This document shows, piece after piece, positions 8,977-17,756 of a stretch of DNA of 64,000 bases. This DNA is from an uncultured Pelagibacteraceae bacterium. GTDB lineage: Bacteria > Pseudomonadota > Alphaproteobacteria > Pelagibacterales > Pelagibacteraceae. The DNA is taken from assembly GCA_902628525.1 (NCBI GenBank), contig CACOMZ010000002.1:29372-93371 (forward strand), in the 5' to 3' direction. Position numbers and translations under genes: made by a program. The notes under the pieces were generated by a model. The model worked only from the letters and a program-made list of their open reading frames with translations, was not told where the DNA came from and searched no databases. Numbering within the stretch: the stretch's first letter is position 1; each line of letters begins with the position of its first letter.

Positions 8977-11523
8977 ATGTTGAACCCATTAAATTTAATA
9001 ACAAAATTTATCAAATCTAGTAATCAAAAAGAGCTAGATAGAATTGGTAAAATTGTTGAAAAAATAAACTCACATGAGGAGGATTTTAAAAATTTAAATG
9101 ATGACGACTTTCCAAAAAAAACTAATGAATTTAGAAATCAGTATAAAGATGGAAAAACTTTAGACGAGTTACTTCCTGAAGCTTTTGCTTTAGTTAGAGA
9201 AGCTGCCAAAAGAACACGTAACGAGAGACACTTTAATGTTCAATTAATAGGAGGTGTGGCTTTACATCAGGGTAAAATTGCAGAAATGAGAACAGGGGAA
9301 GGAAAAACTTTAACAATAACATTAGCTGCTTACTTAAACGCCTTAAGCGAAAAAGGTGTTCATATAGTTACTGTTAATGATTATCTTGCAAAAAGAGACT
9401 CTATAGAAATGGGTGAGATATATAATTTTCTAGGTCTAACATCTGGATTTATTAATAATTATCAAGATGATGCAGAACGTAAGAAAAACTATAATTGTGA
9501 TATCACTTATGCAACTAATAGTGAACTAGGTTTTGATTACTTAAGAGATAATATGAAATTTTCTGAACAGCAAATGGTTCAAAGAGACCATAATTTTTCG
9601 ATAGTTGATGAAATAGATTCATGTTTGATAGATGAAGCAAGAACACCTCTAATAATTTCTGGAGCAGCTGAAGATAAAACTTTTCAATATCTAGCAATTG
9701 ATAAACTAATTAAAATATTAAATAATAAAGATTTTGAAATAGATGAAAAAGAAAAAAGCATTTTATTGACAAATGATGGAATTAATAATGTTGAAAAACT
9801 TTTTTCTAAAGCTGGTATTTTAAAAAATAACAATTTTTATGATCCAGAAAATTTACATTTAGTTCACCATGTTAATCAAGCTTTGCGAGCAAATCATTTA
9901 TTTGAAAAAGGTAGAGACTATATTGTTAAAGATGGAAGTCTCAAAATTATTGACGAACTTACTGGAAGAATTTTAGAGGGAAGACGTTTTGGAGATGGTT
10001 TACATCAAGCGTTAGAAGCAAAAGAAAAAATTCAAGTACAGGCTGAAAATCAAACTTTAGCTTCTATTACCTATCAAAATTATTTTAAACTTTATAAAAA
10101 ATTATCTGGTTGTACTGGTACAGCAGCTACAGAGTCTGAAGAGTTTTTTGAAATTTATAATTTACCTGTTGTTGTCATTCCAACAAATAAAGAGATGATC
10201 CGAAAGGATTTTAATGATTTAATTTTTAGAACAGAAAAAGAAAAAAATGATGCAATTATACAAAAAATAATTGAAAGAAATAAATTGGGTCAACCTATTT
10301 TGGTATTTACTTCAAGCATTAATAAATCTGAAGTTTATTCAAATTTATTAGATCAAAAAAATATTAAACATTTAGTTTTGAATGCAAAAAATCATGAGAA
10401 TGAAGCTGAAATAATTGCAAATGCAGGAAAAGAAAATTCATTAATTATTACAACAAGTATCTCTGGAAGAGGAGTAGATATTCAACTTGGTGGTAAAAAA
10501 GGTTCTATCCCAGAAGAACAACTTAAAATAAATAAAGATAAAATTAAATCCCTAGGGGGTTTATTTGTAATTGGCACAGAAAGAATGGAGTCTAGAAGAG
10601 TCGATAACCAGGCTAGAGGAAGATCTGGAAGACAAGGAGATGAAGGTAGTTCTGTATTTTATGTTAGTCTGGAAGATGATTTAATGAGAATTTTTGGATC
10701 AGAGTCTATGAATAGTATGCTAGAAAAACTTGGACTTAAAGACGGTGAGAGTATTGATCATCCTTGGATTAACAAAGCATTAGAGAGAGCCCAACAGAAA
10801 GTTGAAGCTAGAAATTTTGATATAAGAAAAACACTCATCAAATTTGATAATGTTCTTAATGATCAAAGACATGTTGTGTTTTCACAAAGAAAAAATGCGA
10901 TGAATAGTGACAATATCTTTGATTATTCAGATGAATTTTTAAAAGAAATATCTGATGATTTAATTAAGTTAAAAATTTCAAATTTATCTAATCCTAAAAG
11001 TAATGAATTTTATAATAAAACTAAGCAAATAGTTGGAAAAAGCTTTGAAGAAACTGAACTAAAGGATTTAATTGAGGCAAAAGATAAAGATTTCAGAGAA
11101 AAAATTTCTAATAAATTTCAAGAAACTAGAAAAGAACGGATCAAACTTCTGGGTGAAGATCATGCAAAAGATATTGAAAAAAGAATTTTTCTTCAATCAA
11201 TTGATCTAAACTGGAAATCACACATTCAATATTTAGAACAATTAAGACAAGTCATAGGTCTAAGGTCTTATGGTCAAAGAGATCCGTTAGTTGAATATAA
11301 AAAAGAAGCATTTGAATTATTTTCAAATCTTTTAGAAAAATTAAAATTAGATTATGTAACTATTTTAATAAATTTAAAAGTTGTTCTTGAGTCGAACCAA
11401 GAAAATAGAAAAAAACAAAACGATATTCCTAAACAAGTTTCTAACAATAAAAAAATGGGAAGAAATGAACCATGTTTTTGTGGATCTGGAAAAAAATTCA
11501 AGCATTGTCACGGTGCTATATAA
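8977..11523 (+). CDS. secA: Preprotein translocase ATPase SecA
   Basis: Motor ATPase that drives unfolded proteins through SecYEG. At 848 residues it has the usual domains: Walker A as MRTGEGKTL, DEAD-type Walker B in DEIDSCLIDEARTPL, the preprotein cross-linking region, the second helicase half ending QARGRSGRQGD, helical scaffold, and the C-terminal zinc/SecB-binding tail GRNEPCFCGSGKKFKHCHG. The C-CxC-H zinc ligands are intact, which suggests retained SecB or ribosome interaction. It stands alone between argJ and accA. Confidence 0.98.
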   Translation: MLNPLNLITKFIKSSNQKELDRIGKIVEKINSHEEDFKNLNDDDFPKKTNEFRNQYKDGKTLDELLPEAFALVREAAKRTRNERHFNVQLIGGVALHQGKIAEMRTGEGKTLTITLAAYLNALSEKGVHIVTVNDYLAKRDSIEMGEIYNFLGLTSGFINNYQDDAERKKNYNCDITYATNSELGFDYLRDNMKFSEQQMVQRDHNFSIVDEIDSCLIDEARTPLIISGAAEDKTFQYLAIDKLIKILNNKDFEIDEKEKSILLTNDGINNVEKLFSKAGILKNNNFYDPENLHLVHHVNQALRANHLFEKGRDYIVKDGSLKIIDELTGRILEGRRFGDGLHQALEAKEKIQVQAENQTLASITYQNYFKLYKKLSGCTGTAATESEEFFEIYNLPVVVIPTNKEMIRKDFNDLIFRTEKEKNDAIIQKIIERNKLGQPILVFTSSINKSEVYSNLLDQKNIKHLVLNAKNHENEAEIIANAGKENSLIITTSISGRGVDIQLGGKKGSIPEEQLKINKDKIKSLGGLFVIGTERMESRRVDNQARGRSGRQGDEGSSVFYVSLEDDLMRIFGSESMNSMLEKLGLKDGESIDHPWINKALERAQQKVEARNFDIRKTLIKFDNVLNDQRHVVFSQRKNAMNSDNIFDYSDEFLKEISDDLIKLKISNLSNPKSNEFYNKTKQIVGKSFEETELKDLIEAKDKDFREKISNKFQETRKERIKLLGEDHAKDIEKRIFLQSIDLNWKSHIQYLEQLRQVIGLRSYGQRDPLVEYKKEAFELFSNLLEKLKLDYVTILINLKVVLESNQENRKKQNDIPKQVSNNKKMGRNEPCFCGSGKKFKHCHGAI

Positions 11524-11525
11524 AT

Positions 11526-12620
11526 TTAAATAAATAATAGAATTAAAGAAATTAAAATTAATCCACCAACAATAGCTGATAATACTTTTTTAGATTTTAA
11601 AATTTTATCAAAATTATTTTTCTTAATAGTTAATGTGCTTAGATCCGCAGTGCTAGTAATAAAACCATCGTTTCTTCCAATTTTAAGAAATTTATTTTTT
11701 CTCTCATTCATTATTTCTTCAGAAGATAATTCATCAAAATAATTTAAATTTTTTGTTAAAGTTTTTTTCACGTTATTTAATATAATATCTCTATCTCTAT
11801 GAGCACCACCTAAAGGTTCTTCAATTATTTCATCAATAACTTTTAATTTTAATAAATCTTTAGCTGAAAGTTTCATAGCTTTCGCAGCATCAAGCATTTT
11901 TTTTGGGTCTCGCCATAGAATAGTTGCACATCCCTCAGGAGATATTACTGAATAAATTGCATTTTCTAACATAAGCACTTTATTTGATGAAGCTAGTGCA
12001 ATTGCTCCGCCAGAACCACCCTCGCCTATAATTATTGCAATTGTTGGAACTTTAAGCTCCATGCAGCATTCGATTGATTTTGCAATTGCTTCGGCTTGTC
12101 CTCTCTCCTCTGCTCCTACACCTGGATATGCTCCTGGAGTGTCAATAAAAGAGATTATGGGAATATTAAATTTGTTTGCTAAGTTCATTAATCTTATAGT
12201 TTTTCTATAACCCTCTGGTCTCATCATTCCAAAATTTCTCTCAATCCTACTATCTAAATCTTCTCCTTTTTCTTGGCCTATAACTAAAACAGATTTTCCA
12301 TTGAACTTTGCAAATCCAGTTAATACTGATTTATCCTCTCCGTAATATCTATCCCCAGATAATGAAATGAAGTCTTCAAACAAATTATCAATAAAAAATT
12401 TTGCCTTAGGCCTATCCTCATGACGAGCAACCATAGTGGTCTGCCAAGGATCTAAATTAGAATAAATATTTTTTAATTTTTCATCTATTTCTGTTTGAGT
12501 GCTTGAAATTTTTTGAGTATCGACTTCTGATAATCCCTCTTGGTTGTAAGGATCTTTCAATTTTTCTAGTTCGTTTTCTAGATCTTTAACTTCTGTCTCA
12601 AAATTTAGATAATTTTTCAT
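11526..12620 (-). CDS. accA: Acetyl-CoA carboxylase carboxyltransferase alpha subunit with C-terminal membrane tail
   Basis: With AccD it transfers carboxyl from biotin to acetyl-CoA, making malonyl-CoA for fatty acids. The core (to about residue 315) has the usual YGEDKSVLTGFAKFNG and SFIDTPGAYPGVGAEERGQ blocks. The protein is 364 residues against a usual 315-325. The extra C-terminus is a polar linker followed by a 19-residue hydrophobic stretch (AIVGGLILISLILLFI) ending at the stop, which looks like a tail anchor. accD is at 34 kb in this window. The AccA identity is secure; the membrane role of the tail is inference. Confidence 0.95.
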   Translation of the reverse strand: MKNYLNFETEVKDLENELEKLKDPYNQEGLSEVDTQKISSTQTEIDEKLKNIYSNLDPWQTTMVARHEDRPKAKFFIDNLFEDFISLSGDRYYGEDKSVLTGFAKFNGKSVLVIGQEKGEDLDSRIERNFGMMRPEGYRKTIRLMNLANKFNIPIISFIDTPGAYPGVGAEERGQAEAIAKSIECCMELKVPTIAIIIGEGGSGGAIALASSNKVLMLENAIYSVISPEGCATILWRDPKKMLDAAKAMKLSAKDLLKLKVIDEIIEEPLGGAHRDRDIILNNVKKTLTKNLNYFDELSSEEIMNERKNKFLKIGRNDGFITSTADLSTLTIKKNNFDKILKSKKVLSAIVGGLILISLILLFI

Positions 12621-12694
12621 AATTATTTATAGCGGAGAGGTAAAATACAAAAAAGGCGATAAAATGATATAAAATATGGTGTAATTCTTAATAA

Positions 12695-12723
12695 TTGACT
12701 TAATTCTTTTAATATATACAAAT
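12695..12723 (+). promoter_or_regulatory. Candidate promoter for the glycine riboswitch and glcB
   Basis: A consensus-like -35 TTGACT (12695-12700) precedes an AT-rich -10 region (TATACA at 12715 or the overlapping TACAAA at 12717, spacers of 14 or 16 nt). It lies just before the first riboswitch helix. The exact -10 is uncertain. Confidence 0.4.
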
Positions 12724-12727
12724 TTAT

Positions 12728-12872
12728 CATCGGGAGAGACTATTTTTAGCGCCGAAGGAGCAACCGCCCCGGAAACTCTCAGGCAAAAGGACCGATTAAA
12801 GCATAACACTCTGGAAAGAGATTAATTTCCGCCGAAGGAGCAAAACTCTCAGGCAAAAATACAGATGGGGTA
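12728..12872 (+). promoter_or_regulatory. Tandem glycine riboswitch upstream of malate synthase
   Basis: Two consecutive glycine aptamers are visible. The first runs from CGGGAGAGAC through GCCGAAGGAGCAA to AAACTCTCAGGCAAAAGGAC. The second runs from ACTCTGGAAAGAG through GCCGAAGGAGCAA to ACTCTCAGGCAAAAATACAG. These are the conserved gcvT-type aptamer cores. The riboswitch ends about 15 nt before the ATG of glcB, so it acts on malate synthase rather than on the glycine cleavage operon. This genetic context has been described for SAR11. There is no clear terminator stem before the ATG; control at translation initiation is inferred. Confidence 0.93.
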
Positions 12873-12886
12873 CGAAATTAAGTGCT

Positions 12887-15061
12887 ATGCAAGATAAATA
12901 TATTAAAATTTATAATCTTCAAGTATCTAAAAAGCTATCAAACTTTGTAAATGATGAATTATTAAAAAATACAAATGTATCATCAGAAAATTTTTGGTTA
13001 GGTTTAGAAAAAACACTCGATGAGCTTGTGCCAAAAAATAAAGAATTAATCAGATTAAGGGAAGATTTACAGAAGAAAATAGATGATTGGCATATCAAAA
13101 ATAAAGGTAAAGAATTTAATTTAGATGAGTACAAAAAATTTTTATTGAAAATTGGTTATTTAAAAAATGAAGGACCTGATTTTAAAATAGAAACTGAAAA
13201 TGTTGATGAAGAAATTGCAAGTATAGCTGGACCTCAGTTGGTTGTACCTGTCATGAATGCGAGGTATGCATTAAATGCTGCAAATGCAAGATGGATGAGT
13301 TTATATGATAGTCTTTATGGTACAGATGTAATTGAGCAGTCAGAAGATAGCGTATCTGAAAGGTATGATCCTTTAAGAGGTGAAATGGTTATTAAATATG
13401 GTAGAGATTTTTTAGATAAATACTTTCCTTTAGCGGGATTGAGTTGGAATAAAATTACAAGTTTTGCTGTAAAATATGGGAAATTAAAAGTTTTAAAAGG
13501 TGCTGATATTTTTGATTTGGAAGATGAAAATAAATTTATTGGACACAGAGGTGAAAGTGATAATCCATCTGCAATTATTTTAAAAAATAATAATTTACAT
13601 ATTGAAATTCTAAAAGACTCAAGGGCTTTTGCTGCCCAACAAGATCATGCTGGTATAAGTGATATAATACTAGAATCTGCAGTATCAACAATTTGTGATA
13701 ATGAAGATAGTGTAGCAGCTGTAGACTCGGAAGATAAAATTATTTGCTATCGAAATTGGCTAGGTCTAATGAAAGGAGACCTAAAGTCAAAATTTGAAAA
13801 AGAAGGAAAATTATTTGAGAGAAAATTAAATCCACACAGAAGCTATATCTCAAAAGATGGTAAGGGTTTAAAATTGCATGGTAGGAGCCTATTGCTTGTA
13901 AGAAACGTTGGTCATCTTATGACTAATCCGTCAATTTTATTAAGTGATGGAAGTGAAATACCTGAGGGTATAATGGATGCATTTATAACTACGGCGGCAG
14001 CACTACATGATATTAAAAACAAAAACAATTCAAGAACTGGATCTATTTATATCGTAAAGCCTAAAATGCATGGTCCAGACGAGACGGCATTTACAGATTT
14101 AATTTTTTCTAAAGTTGAAGAAGTACTAAATTTACCTAAGTATACTTGTAAAATTGGTATTATGGATGAAGAAAGAAGAACATCCGCTAATTTAAAAGAA
14201 TGTATTAGAACTCTAAAAAATAGAGTTTTTTTCATAAATACTGGCTTCTTAGACAGAACCGGAGATGAAATGCATACATCAATGGAAGCTGGACCTATGA
14301 TAAAAAAAGGTGACATGAAATCATCTAAATGGATCAACGCTTACGAAAACAACAATGTTGATATCGGTTTAAGTTGTGGGTTTTCTGGTAAAGCTCAAAT
14401 AGGTAAAGGAATGTGGGCAATGCCAGATAAAATGAAAGATATGATGGAACAAAAAACAGGACACTTAAAAGCAGGAGCAAATTGTGCATGGGTTCCATCT
14501 CCAACTGCAGCTGCATTACATGCTTTACATTATCATGAAATTAATATTTTTAATGAGCAAAAAAAATTAATTGATAGAGAACCAGCTAAGCTTGATGATC
14601 TTTTAACAATCCCAATAGCAGATAGACCTAATTGGTCTGTAGGAGATATAAACAAAGAAATTTCTAATTCTGCTCAAACTTTATTGGGTTATGTTGTAAG
14701 ATGGATAGATCAAGGTGTGGGTTGTTCTAAAGTACCTGACATTAACAATATTGGTTTGATGGAAGATAGAGCCACCCTTAGGATTTCTTCTCAGCATATA
14801 GCAAACTGGATACATCATGGAGTTACAACAAAAATACAAGTTAACGAAATAATGAAAGATATGGCCAAAATAGTGGACGATCAGAATAAAAATGATCCTA
14901 GATATGTTAATATGAGTGATGACTACGAAAACTCTATAGCATTTCAAACTGCTTGTGATCTGATATTTAAAGGTAAAGAACAACCTTCAGGTTATACAGA
15001 ACCATTACTTCATTTGAATAGATTGAAAAAAAAATCTAATCTGAGCTCGAAACCAAATTAG
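12887..15061 (+). CDS. glcB: Malate synthase G
   Basis: Condenses glyoxylate with acetyl-CoA to give malate. The 724-residue length is that of the G isoform. Visible family blocks include GPQLVVPVMNARYALNAANARW near residue 110 and, in the C-terminal half, the FINTGFLDRTGDEMHTS and QIGKGMWAMPD segments. Its mRNA leader is a tandem glycine riboswitch, so glycine, which can be converted to glyoxylate, probably sets its level. The last 26 nt overlap recR on the opposite strand. Confidence 0.97.
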   Translation: MQDKYIKIYNLQVSKKLSNFVNDELLKNTNVSSENFWLGLEKTLDELVPKNKELIRLREDLQKKIDDWHIKNKGKEFNLDEYKKFLLKIGYLKNEGPDFKIETENVDEEIASIAGPQLVVPVMNARYALNAANARWMSLYDSLYGTDVIEQSEDSVSERYDPLRGEMVIKYGRDFLDKYFPLAGLSWNKITSFAVKYGKLKVLKGADIFDLEDENKFIGHRGESDNPSAIILKNNNLHIEILKDSRAFAAQQDHAGISDIILESAVSTICDNEDSVAAVDSEDKIICYRNWLGLMKGDLKSKFEKEGKLFERKLNPHRSYISKDGKGLKLHGRSLLLVRNVGHLMTNPSILLSDGSEIPEGIMDAFITTAAALHDIKNKNNSRTGSIYIVKPKMHGPDETAFTDLIFSKVEEVLNLPKYTCKIGIMDEERRTSANLKECIRTLKNRVFFINTGFLDRTGDEMHTSMEAGPMIKKGDMKSSKWINAYENNNVDIGLSCGFSGKAQIGKGMWAMPDKMKDMMEQKTGHLKAGANCAWVPSPTAAALHALHYHEINIFNEQKKLIDREPAKLDDLLTIPIADRPNWSVGDINKEISNSAQTLLGYVVRWIDQGVGCSKVPDINNIGLMEDRATLRISSQHIANWIHHGVTTKIQVNEIMKDMAKIVDDQNKNDPRYVNMSDDYENSIAFQTACDLIFKGKEQPSGYTEPLLHLNRLKKKSNLSSKPN

Positions 15062-15647
15062 ATCGATTTTTAAAAGCAGAAAATAAAGTTCCATCATCTA
15101 AACTTTCGATTTCTCCTCCTACAGGTAATCCTTGTGCTAATTTGGTAATTTTAACATCTAAATTTTTTAAACTATCCTGAATATAATATGCAGTTGTTTG
15201 ACCTTCTACAGTTGCACTCGTAGCAAGAATTACCTCTTCGATTTTATCTCTATTAACTCTTTCAACTAATGAGTTAATTAATAAATCTTCTTTTCTTTGA
15301 CCAACTGAGGAAATTGTTCCACCTAAAATATGAAAATAGCCCTGAAAGATATTTGAATTTTCAATCGACCATTGGTCTGCAATATCCTCTACTACACAAA
15401 TTTTATTATATTTTTCTTTTGTATTCTCACAATTTAAACAACCATTCGAATTTGACTTTAAGGCACCACATGAATTACATCTAACTACATTTTTATAAAC
15501 CTGTGCCAATGTATTTGCCATAGGTTTTACAAGTTCGTCACGATTATTTATTAATTTTAAGACAATTCTTTTTGCTGATTTGGGACCTAAGCCTGGAAGT
15601 TTTGAAATTAATTTAATTAATTCTTCTATCTCACTGATGTTTTGCAT
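15036..15647 (-). CDS. recR: Recombination protein RecR
   Basis: Works with RecF/RecO to load RecA at gaps. The 203-residue protein has the N-terminal helix-hairpin-helix (KLPGLGPKSAKRIVL), a four-cysteine zinc finger (CNSCGALKSNSNGCLNC) and a Toprim domain (VVEDIADQWSIE). It is the last gene of SRP RNA-dnaX-ybaB-recR, a conserved bacterial cluster. Its 3' end overlaps the 3' end of convergent glcB by 26 nt. Confidence 0.96.
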   Translation of the reverse strand: MQNISEIEELIKLISKLPGLGPKSAKRIVLKLINNRDELVKPMANTLAQVYKNVVRCNSCGALKSNSNGCLNCENTKEKYNKICVVEDIADQWSIENSNIFQGYFHILGGTISSVGQRKEDLLINSLVERVNRDKIEEVILATSATVEGQTTAYYIQDSLKNLDVKITKLAQGLPVGGEIESLDDGTLFSAFKNRSNLVSSSD

Positions 15648-15650
15648 CTA

Positions 15651-15968
15651 TTATAAAGGCCATTTAAAACCAGGAATTCCAAAACCTCCAGTTGCTTTTG
15701 AAATTTCCTCAGTTGTTTTTGATTTAAGTTGAGATTTAGCACTATTATGTGCTGCAACAATTAAATCTTCAATTATGGTTTTGTCCTCTTTCATAATTTC
15801 ATCAGATAACTTTATTGTTTGCATCTCTCCCTCTCCATCCAAAGTTATCTTTACAGAATTTGAACCCGAAACTCCTTCAACTCTAATCTCCTTAATCTTT
15901 TGTTGGCTTTCTTTCATTTTTGCCTCAAGTTCTTTTGCTTTATCTAAAATTTTACTTAAATCAGTCAT
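15651..15968 (-). CDS. YbaB/EbfC family nucleoid-associated protein
   Basis: Small DNA-binding protein found between dnaX and recR in most bacteria. The ATG at 15968 (MTDLSKILDKAKELEAKM) is preferred over the upstream one at 15980 because family homology starts there, and ATGACTGA overlaps the dnaX stop by 8 nt, implying translational coupling. A coiled N-terminal helix is followed by the conserved VKITLDGEGEMQTIKLSDEIM core. The predicted length is 105 residues, usual for the family. Confidence 0.92.
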   Translation of the reverse strand: MTDLSKILDKAKELEAKMKESQQKIKEIRVEGVSGSNSVKITLDGEGEMQTIKLSDEIMKEDKTIIEDLIVAAHNSAKSQLKSKTTEEISKATGGFGIPGFKWPL

Positions 15969-17616
15969 TATCAACTCCATCTTTGTTTGAATTTACATCT
16001 ATTAATTCGGCATCAGGAAATTTATCCATCACACTTTTAAATATTTCTGAATTTTTCATTTCATCCATTAACCGTTTTTTTACATTTTTTTCTTTATCTT
16101 TTACTGACATTTGCCCTTTTAATTTACTAAAAGTAATAATCCATCTTTCACTAGTCCATTCAAAAAGCTTTGATGATAAATCTTTTACAAAATCTTTATC
16201 TAAACTTTCATTAAAAGATATTTCAATTCTATTTTTTTCAAATTTTACAAGATTAACATTTTTTTCTAACTCATATTTGAGTTTGATCTCTTTTTTTTTT
16301 GAACAAATTTCAATTAAATCCTCAAATACATTTATATTAATTTTATGTTCTGCTTTAATTTCTGTTTGAACTTCTGGTTTGATTTTTTCTTCCTGTGCAA
16401 CATTCTTAATTTGATTTATTGTTTTAGAAGTTAATTCAGTTTCAGTATTCTCTTCAAAATTGTCACTCTTAAAGTGACCCTCAACTTTTTCAATTTTATT
16501 TTCGGATTTTATAGAACTTAAATGCATTAGTCTTATTAAAAACATCTCAATTGAAAGGTGTTGATTAGATACTATGTCTAACTCTTCGAGAGAAGAGATG
16601 GCAAATTGCCAAAATAATATTAATACCTTTGAATCTATTTGATTTGATAAAATTTTAATTTTAGAAAATTCTTCATCATTTAATGAAAAATTTGTACTTT
16701 CTAAAGTTAAAGAATTAATATTTTTAAAATAGTAAAGTAACTCTAAGAAATCATTAATAAAAACCTTTGGTTCAATACCTTGGTCATAAATTTTTCTATA
16801 AATACTTATTACTTTTGTTTCTTCACCTTTTAAAATTAACTCAAACAAATCAATTAATTGAGATTTATCAAAATACCCAAAAATTTTCTGAGCTGAATTT
16901 AAGTCTAATTCTTTTCCTTGTTCTAAACTTAATAACGCTCTATCGAGCAAAGATAAAGAATCTCTAACAGAACCCTCAGAAATTTTTACTATAAGCTTTA
17001 AAGCATCGTCACTAATTTTTCCATTTTCTTTGTCCTTAATTTTTTTAATAAACTTCAATAATTCTGAGGATTTAATTCTAGATAGATCAAATCTTTGACA
17101 TCTGGATACTACTGTAATTGGAATTTTTTTAATTTCTGTAGTTGCAAAAATAAATTTTAGATATTCTGGTGGTTCCTCTAAAGTTTTTAATAAAGCATTA
17201 AACGCTTGTTTGCTTAACATATGAACTTCATCAATAATGAAGATTTTATATTTAGCCGAAGTCGGCCCGTATCTTGAAAATTCGATTAAATCTCTTACGT
17301 CATCTACACCTGTTTTGCTTGCCGCATCCATTTCAAGCACATCTATATGACTAGACTCACTTATTGATTTACAACTTTCACAAAAGTTTTCTTTACATAA
17401 ATTATCGCTACCATTTGTACAATTAAGTGCTTTTGCAACAATTCTTGCAGTTGTAGTTTTTCCAATTCCCCTTATTCCTGTGAATAAATATGCATTCGGT
17501 ATTTTGTCAGCTTTAATCGAGTTTGTAATAGTTTCTGCAACAACTTCTTGACCAATAAGATCATCAAAAGTTTGTGGTCTATATTTTAATGCTAATACTT
17601 TTTTGTTATTATTCAT
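15961..17616 (-). CDS. dnaX: DNA polymerase III subunits gamma/tau
   Basis: Clamp-loader ATPase of the replicative polymerase. The 551-residue protein has the AAA+ P-loop TGIRGIGKTTTARI, a zinc module with clustered cysteines (CTN...CKENFCESC) and the Walker B DEVHMLSKQAFNALLKTLEEPP. The C-terminal third is divergent and Lys/Glu-rich, as in tau tails of other alphaproteobacteria. It starts about 10 nt after the SRP RNA gene and overlaps ybaB. No clear frameshift signal for a separate gamma form was seen. Confidence 0.96.
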   Translation of the reverse strand: MNNNKKVLALKYRPQTFDDLIGQEVVAETITNSIKADKIPNAYLFTGIRGIGKTTTARIVAKALNCTNGSDNLCKENFCESCKSISESSHIDVLEMDAASKTGVDDVRDLIEFSRYGPTSAKYKIFIIDEVHMLSKQAFNALLKTLEEPPEYLKFIFATTEIKKIPITVVSRCQRFDLSRIKSSELLKFIKKIKDKENGKISDDALKLIVKISEGSVRDSLSLLDRALLSLEQGKELDLNSAQKIFGYFDKSQLIDLFELILKGEETKVISIYRKIYDQGIEPKVFINDFLELLYYFKNINSLTLESTNFSLNDEEFSKIKILSNQIDSKVLILFWQFAISSLEELDIVSNQHLSIEMFLIRLMHLSSIKSENKIEKVEGHFKSDNFEENTETELTSKTINQIKNVAQEEKIKPEVQTEIKAEHKININVFEDLIEICSKKKEIKLKYELEKNVNLVKFEKNRIEISFNESLDKDFVKDLSSKLFEWTSERWIITFSKLKGQMSVKDKEKNVKKRLMDEMKNSEIFKSVMDKFPDAELIDVNSNKDGVDND

Positions 17617-17626
17617 ATATCTAAAA

Positions 17627-17710
17627 GGAGACTAGAACCTGAATAACTGTCTCTACGACTGCTTCTGTTAAGATCTGGTCGGGTTCAAGCAGCATCCACC
17701 TCTAGCCTCC
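17627..17710 (-). ncRNA. ffs: Signal recognition particle RNA (4.5S, small bacterial type)
   Basis: Read on the minus strand, GGAGGCTAGA at the 5' end pairs with TCTAGTCTCC at the 3' end to close a hairpin of about 84 nt. The apical part CAGATCTTAACAGAAGCAG aligns with the universal SRP domain IV CAGGTCCGGAAGGAAGCAG. It keeps the AGCAG internal-loop strand but has a UAAC tetraloop closed by UCU/AGA instead of GGAA. Location directly before dnaX agrees with SRP RNA position in many bacteria. It was identified from motif and structure, not by a covariance search. Confidence 0.85.
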
Positions 17711-17756
17711 GTAAGCATTATAGCAGTTAAAATTTCTAATCTACAAGAAAAGATTC

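Noticed and set aside
12627-12809. 60-codon minus-strand ORF
   Set aside because: It is antisense to the glycine riboswitch; the apparent protein comes from conserved aptamer bases.
15961-17616. Programmed frameshift in dnaX making gamma
   Set aside because: A-runs occur throughout this AT-rich gene and no slippery site with a clear downstream stem could be singled out.
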